Assembly (NCBI GenBank): GCA_964615975.1
Contig: CAZTTH010000034.1
Coordinates: 1 to 40,876, forward strand
Source: CAZTTH01 sp964615975
GTDB taxonomy: Bacteria > Verrucomicrobiota > Lentisphaeria > JABSQK01 > JAJFLO01
Direction: 5' to 3'
DNA: 40,876 bases
How positions within the stretch are numbered: the stretch's first letter is position 1; each line of letters begins with the position of its first letter. The notes beneath the pieces were generated by a model. It saw only the letters and a list, made by a program, of their open reading frames with translations, searched no databases and was not told the origin of the DNA. The position numbers and the translations under genes are program-made. Below, piece after piece: positions 36,530 through 40,876 of the stretch.

Positions 36530-39500
36530 TCAGGTATTCCTCCTGCAGGCATGGGGGGTATCAGCCGGGGATATTTTTCGGGCTTTTTTCTTGGCAATCG
36601 CAGCATGGATCATCATGGTCAGATCCGCATTGGTGGCTTTGGATTTAACCAATGTCACGAGATTGTTTTTCCCAATCTTCTCAGACCCTTCCGCCACCGC
36701 GGAGAAGAGGATGACCGGTGTCGCGTTATTGATACCGCTCCGCATTGATGACAACAGCTCCTCACCCCTGCCATCGGGAAGAATCAAGTCCAGTATGACC
36801 AGGTCAAAAACAGATTGTTGGAGCAGCGCGCATCCCGCTGCCAGGTTCATGGCTGGTGTGATCTGCGCCTGATCGCCGACCAGATCGGCGATGATTTTTA
36901 ATATATCTGGATCGTCTTCAACATGAAGAATTTTTGCCGTGTTACCGCTGGTTAACGACATGGCATAACGCAATGATGCGGACAGTTGATCGTGATCGAT
37001 TGGTTTTTGATGCCAGTCAACCACACCACTCAGTTCACCAGCGAATTCAATGGCGTTCTTTTGGGCGGTAGCCGAGATCACAATGATCGGCAGATTCATG
37101 GTTTCTGGCCGCAGGCGCAATTCTCGAATCAGGGTAATTCCATCTTTATCAGGCAATGCCAGGTCGAGAGTCATCGCGTCATAGGCGTGTTGTTTGAGGA
37201 GGGACAACGCTGCATTCGCGTTGGTGGCCTTGTCTGCCGTGAACCCATCCTGTTCCAGGATCATCTCCAACAGTTTTGCGATATCGGCGTCGTCTTCACA
37301 AATCAAAACCCGACCGTTGCTTAACCTGTCCGTCGTCACAGCGGCGGTATCGAGTTCAGAATTCCGATGACGCGGCAGATCAAAATAAAAAGTGGCGCCT
37401 TTGCCGACTTCCGTCGTGAAACCGATCGTGCCGCCATGGTGTTCGATGATTATTTTGGAGATATTCAACCCCAGACCCGTGCCGCCTTTGCGGCGGGCAT
37501 CCGAAGAATCAGCCTGGGCAAACTTGTCAAATATCCGGTCGCGAAACGCTTCCGAAATGCCGGGACCATGATCGCGGACCGCGACTCGGAAACCACTGTC
37601 ATGTGCTGACAAACTCAGTTCAACCTTCCCGCCGTCAGGTGAAAACTTGACCGCATTGGATAATAAGTTGGCCAGCACCTGCATGAGGCGGTCAGGATCA
37701 CCTTTTACCATTGCCGTCTTCAGGGTTGAATGAAGTAAAAATGTCACCCCGCGCGGTTCCCCATATCCTTTATTCGCCTCGTATGCCTGATCCAATATCT
37801 GGCCAAGATCCAACGGGGTCATTTGGAAGCGCATTTTTCCAGATGCGATTTTATCGATATCAAGGATATCATTGATGAGGCGTACCAGCCTTTCGCAATT
37901 GTTATAGGCGATGTCCAGCATTGATGAAAGTTTGTCCGGTGATTCATTCAGGACACCGGATTTGATCAATCCCAGGGAGCCTTTGATGGATGTCAGGGGA
38001 GTCCGCAGCTCATGACTCACCGTTGAGACAAACTCCTGTTTTACCTTTTCAATCTGTTTGCGCTCGGTGATGTCGCGAATGGCGCCGGTAAACATTCTTT
38101 TCCCGCCTACTTCCATCTCGGCAACCGCGAGTTCCATGGGAAAAATCGAGCCGTCCCGGCGCAGTCCTTCAACCTCACGGCCAATGCCGATTATTTTGGC
38201 TTTTCGGGTTTCACGATAATTTTTCATATAACCGTCATGTTCATCGCGATAGGGGTTGGGCATTAACAGATTGATTTTGGAGCCGATCACTTCAACATCA
38301 GTGTAACCAAAAATACGCTGGGCGGCTGGATTAATACCCTCGATAATTCCATGATCATCAATGGTGATGATGCCATCAAGGATATTATTGAGAATGGCGC
38401 TCAAACGCACTTCCCGATCGCGGAGAGATTGCTCGGCCTGATGGCGCTCACTGACATCCCGGAGAATACAGGTAACCATCGGCCGGGCGTCAACTTCCAT
38501 TTCACCGATGGCAATATCCAAGGGAAATGTCGTGCCATCATGGCGACGTCCCTTGCCTTCGGCGCCGGCCTGCTGCACCCATGGGGCGACGGAGTTCAAT
38601 GGCGGTTCCAGTGACCCGCTCCCCGATGGGGCTAATAGCAGACTGATATTTTTTTCCCTGACGTTCTCCCAGGCATAACCAAACATGCGTTGAGCGGCAG
38701 GATTGTAGGATTTGATCCGGCAACATTCATCAATGGTAATGATGGCATCATGAGCGCTATCAACAATGCTTTTGTAACGCGTCTCGGTTGATCGGACCAA
38801 TTCATCGGCGGTTCTTTTTTTAAAAAATAACCAAACCAGGATAAGAAAAATACTTAATGTTAAAATAAATAATATCCAAAACCAAAATTTAAGCATGATC
38901 ACCGGTTTGTATGCTTCCGTGACATCGATTTCGCTGGTGACGCCAAACTTGAAATCAGGCAGCCAGGTCCAGGCCCCCACCACGGGAACCCCCCGATAGT
39001 CATTATAGCCATCGGTGTTTACTCCGCTTTCGCCTTTGACTGCCTGTGCCGCCATTGCCGTCAGCGGCCATGCAGAAGGCCCTTGAGAAGGACGAAATCC
39101 TTCGACCATGTTGCCACCTGGGTTACGGATTTGAACCGTCAATATCGATTGACTTTCTCGATGGGTGTTGAGCAGGCCGATTTGCCTTAAATGGTCGCCA
39201 AACCGGCTTTCGGATAGCATGGTTCCTGCCTGGGAAAACGCGTATATTTCTCCAGTCTCCCCCGATCGGTTGATTTGGAAAATCTGGCTGAAGTCAGCGA
39301 CGGGATCCATGCGAAAGGCGATGACGCCAACAATTCGGCCGTCATCATCCTTGATGGGCAATGATAAAAACATCGTCGGGCGCGGGGATCGGGATATGCC
39401 ATTTTCGTCAAGCTCGGTGACATTTTCGTAAAAGGGCAATGACAACACTTTTTTCCCCTGCCGGGAATCGTGAAAGAAATCGGATCGCCGCGCAAGTTTA

Positions 39501-39949
39501 TTGGTCCCCAAATCCTCATCCGACGACGCGCCCACCTGCCAGCCGCTCTCATCAAATAACACAAACCCCATAAACCCGCATTTGAACAGTGGTTCCGCCA
39601 GAATCTCCCGCAGCGCGATTAATTCCGGGAGACGCATTAATCCCGCCTCGCGGGCATTTAATTCCCGGGTTTTTTTCAAGAGCGCCAACAGGGAGGGCTG
39701 GATCACCGGACCGTTCACTATGATTTCGGCCTGATTAATTTTTTCCTGGCGCCACAATCGCAGGATCGCGACATTGGTTTCCAGGGAAAACTGCAGGAAT
39801 GAGGCCATATTCATTTGGGATGCTTTCTCGACCTTGCCGATGATAAATGCCCCGATCAGAAGTAATAATATGCTTAATCCGACAAACCCTGATCCAATCC
39901 GGTAAGTCAGATCCCGCCCAGACGACTTCGTTAATGCATGCTTTTTCAT
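36530..39949 (-). CDS. Membrane hybrid histidine kinase with two receivers
   Basis: 1139 aa. TM1 (about 18-40), extracytoplasmic Cache-like sensor (about 45-345; FVLFDESGWQVGAS; DYRGVPVVGAWTWLPDF), TM2 (about 350-372), PAS 1 (about 385-505), PAS 2 (about 512-635), classical HisKA with His646 (VSHELRTPLTSIKGS), HATPase (LLSNAVKFSPDGG; GTGLGLNISK), receiver 1 (Asp929), receiver 2 (Asp1054). The H-box differs from the HDLNN type of the other three kinases, so it is of separate lineage. First gene of the signalling cluster; the Shine-Dalgarno site is weak. Likely the sensor feeding the downstream regulator and HPt protein. Confidence 0.92.
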   Translation of the reverse strand: MKKHALTKSSGRDLTYRIGSGFVGLSILLLLIGAFIIGKVEKASQMNMASFLQFSLETNVAILRLWRQEKINQAEIIVNGPVIQPSLLALLKKTRELNAREAGLMRLPELIALREILAEPLFKCGFMGFVLFDESGWQVGASSDEDLGTNKLARRSDFFHDSRQGKKVLSLPFYENVTELDENGISRSPRPTMFLSLPIKDDDGRIVGVIAFRMDPVADFSQIFQINRSGETGEIYAFSQAGTMLSESRFGDHLRQIGLLNTHRESQSILTVQIRNPGGNMVEGFRPSQGPSAWPLTAMAAQAVKGESGVNTDGYNDYRGVPVVGAWTWLPDFKFGVTSEIDVTEAYKPVIMLKFWFWILFILTLSIFLILVWLFFKKRTADELVRSTETRYKSIVDSAHDAIITIDECCRIKSYNPAAQRMFGYAWENVREKNISLLLAPSGSGSLEPPLNSVAPWVQQAGAEGKGRRHDGTTFPLDIAIGEMEVDARPMVTCILRDVSERHQAEQSLRDREVRLSAILNNILDGIITIDDHGIIEGINPAAQRIFGYTDVEVIGSKINLLMPNPYRDEHDGYMKNYRETRKAKIIGIGREVEGLRRDGSIFPMELAVAEMEVGGKRMFTGAIRDITERKQIEKVKQEFVSTVSHELRTPLTSIKGSLGLIKSGVLNESPDKLSSMLDIAYNNCERLVRLINDILDIDKIASGKMRFQMTPLDLGQILDQAYEANKGYGEPRGVTFLLHSTLKTAMVKGDPDRLMQVLANLLSNAVKFSPDGGKVELSLSAHDSGFRVAVRDHGPGISEAFRDRIFDKFAQADSSDARRKGGTGLGLNISKIIIEHHGGTIGFTTEVGKGATFYFDLPRHRNSELDTAAVTTDRLSNGRVLICEDDADIAKLLEMILEQDGFTADKATNANAALSLLKQHAYDAMTLDLALPDKDGITLIRELRLRPETMNLPIIVISATAQKNAIEFAGELSGVVDWHQKPIDHDQLSASLRYAMSLTSGNTAKILHVEDDPDILKIIADLVGDQAQITPAMNLAAGCALLQQSVFDLVILDLILPDGRGEELLSSMRSGINNATPVILFSAVAEGSEKIGKNNLVTLVKSKATNADLTMMIHAAIAKKKARKISPADTPHACRRNT

Positions 39950-40538
39950 GTTGGTTCAAAAACTCTCATGTGAGTGCCAATCAAATCGGGATGAATGATT
40001 GAAGTGATAACAAGGGACTCGTTTAGTGCCTGATTCGAGCTCAAGAGATTTTGGCGTTTTACATTCGGACTGCTCTGAATCTCGACGCATTGACATAAGC
40101 AATAGATTTCTGAACTCTAAACGATGCTAAACAGATACATATTAATGCGTTGCCTGGCTTGGGTTCAGGAGATTTTCCATGCTCTGGCGAGTGGCGGAAA
40201 AGAAGTTTTATTAATGTATTAAATTTTAATTATATTACCCTCTATTACAATGAATTTTATTGCGCCATCTTCATGGTACGCGCATTACTATCAACGAAAG
40301 TGTTCGGAATTGCGAACCGTTTAATAATTTTTTTTATGGGTTTCGGGCACGAATATATTTCCCTTCGGGACAGCAATTATGAGTGATTGCATCTTGGCTA
40401 AATCCCTGATCCGGCTTTGATCCCGCGACTCCCCGCTTGAACAGAATAAAAATGTCATTACCTTAACCTTCATTTCAAACCAGAAATCACATCCCATCGT
40501 TTTCCATAAAATCAATAATAAACAAGTGATCGATCGTT
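39950..40538. other. 589-bp divergent intergenic region
   Basis: AT-rich gap between the minus-strand signalling cluster and the plus-strand membrane protein gene. Short frames here (for example 40150-40386 plus and 40321-40515 minus) look spurious, with no Shine-Dalgarno site or recognisable motif. Promoters for both directions are expected but none could be assigned. Confidence 0.45.
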
Positions 40539-40862
40539 ATGAAAAAGTGGTCATTCAGCCTGATATTACTGGTTGTTTATGTGTTGACCTTTCATCTTTG
40601 GATGCATCTGGATCGCAAAGCGATCATGATCAGCGGCATCGTCATTTCCTGGATCTTGACCGGGATGCTGATGGTCTACAACCGCCGCTTGTATTTTGTC
40701 AATCGCCTCGACTGCTGTTTTCATTTTGCCGTGATTCTCGATCTCATTCTGGAAGCAGTTCTACCGCTCAATCATGATCATTTCGGTTTCTATTTTTGTG
40801 CCCTGGGATTCGCTTTGGTAATTGGCGGTTATCGTCAGGCCCATCTCAAGACGAAACCATAA
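40539..40862 (+). CDS. Small integral membrane protein, unknown function
   Basis: 107 aa, complete, with about four hydrophobic segments (SLILLVVYVLTFHLW; IMISGIVISWILTGMLMVY; FHFAVILDLILEAVLPL; FYFCALGFALVIGGY). The N-terminus could be an uncleaved signal anchor. No Shine-Dalgarno site is visible before the ATG. It is the only confident plus-strand gene and diverges from the kinase cluster. Family not recognised; downstream context is cut off by the window edge. Confidence 0.65.
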   Translation: MKKWSFSLILLVVYVLTFHLWMHLDRKAIMISGIVISWILTGMLMVYNRRLYFVNRLDCCFHFAVILDLILEAVLPLNHDHFGFYFCALGFALVIGGYRQAHLKTKP

Positions 40863-40876
40863 GCGCAGGTCTCATG

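Noticed and set aside
40150..40515. Small ORFs on both strands in the divergent intergenic region
   Set aside because: No Shine-Dalgarno site, no motif, overlapping on opposite strands, AT-rich composition.

Overview
The window reads as a Gram-negative chromosome segment. Supporting signs are RND tripartite pumps, TolC-type outer-membrane factors, lipoprotein signals and a Prc-type tail-specific protease. GC is near 50% and Shine-Dalgarno sites are often AGGAG/GGAGG. Gene content (enlarged HME-RND permeases, long PAS-rich hybrid kinases, small dispersed intergenic hairpins) would suit a PVC-group or similar environmental bacterium, but nothing here fixes the taxon. Every confident gene except the last one (40539-40862) is on the minus strand, so transcription runs from high to low coordinates.

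Region 1 (about 1.1-19.6 kb) is a heavy-metal resistance block. In transcription order it has: a CnrYXH-like regulatory trio (membrane anti-sigma candidate, periplasmic metal sensor, ECF sigma factor); a first HME-RND pump (adaptor, permease, His-rich periplasmic protein, lipoprotein TolC-like factor); a tiny coupled ORF; and a second pump with two tandem paralogous outer-membrane factors, a CusB-like adaptor carrying two heavy-metal-binding domains plus DUF3347, and an enlarged CusA. The second permease keeps the CusA three-methionine Cu/Ag site at exactly recognisable positions. The first permease does not, so the pumps probably divide their substrates (Cu/Ag versus divalent cations). The CnrX-like sensor aligns without gaps to my recollection of CnrX, including all five metal ligands.

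Region 2 (19.6-22.1 kb) is a transposase gene split over two frames. The metal block plus transposase is bracketed by a 729-bp direct repeat of the 3' end of a prc-like protease gene: the intact gene lies at 22.3-24.6 kb and an orphan 3' fragment at 0.4-1.1 kb. This is the signature of an inserted or rearranged island of about 21.7 kb.

Region 3 (24.9-40 kb) is signal transduction. A UrtA/AmiC-like binding lipoprotein is translationally coupled to a Cache-HAMP-PAS hybrid kinase. A second cluster contains a membrane hybrid kinase with two receivers, a single-domain response regulator, a soluble HPt-REC-REC-PAS-kinase-REC protein and a soluble PAS hybrid kinase. The 3' end of the last gene is interrupted by 100 Ns flanked by a 55-bp exact duplication, which is a scaffolding artefact; collapsing it restores a normal C-terminus. 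The window closes with a small membrane protein gene on the plus strand.

No rRNA, tRNA or CRISPR array was recognised. Comparisons with named proteins (CusA, CnrX, Prc) are from memory of those sequences and were not computed.
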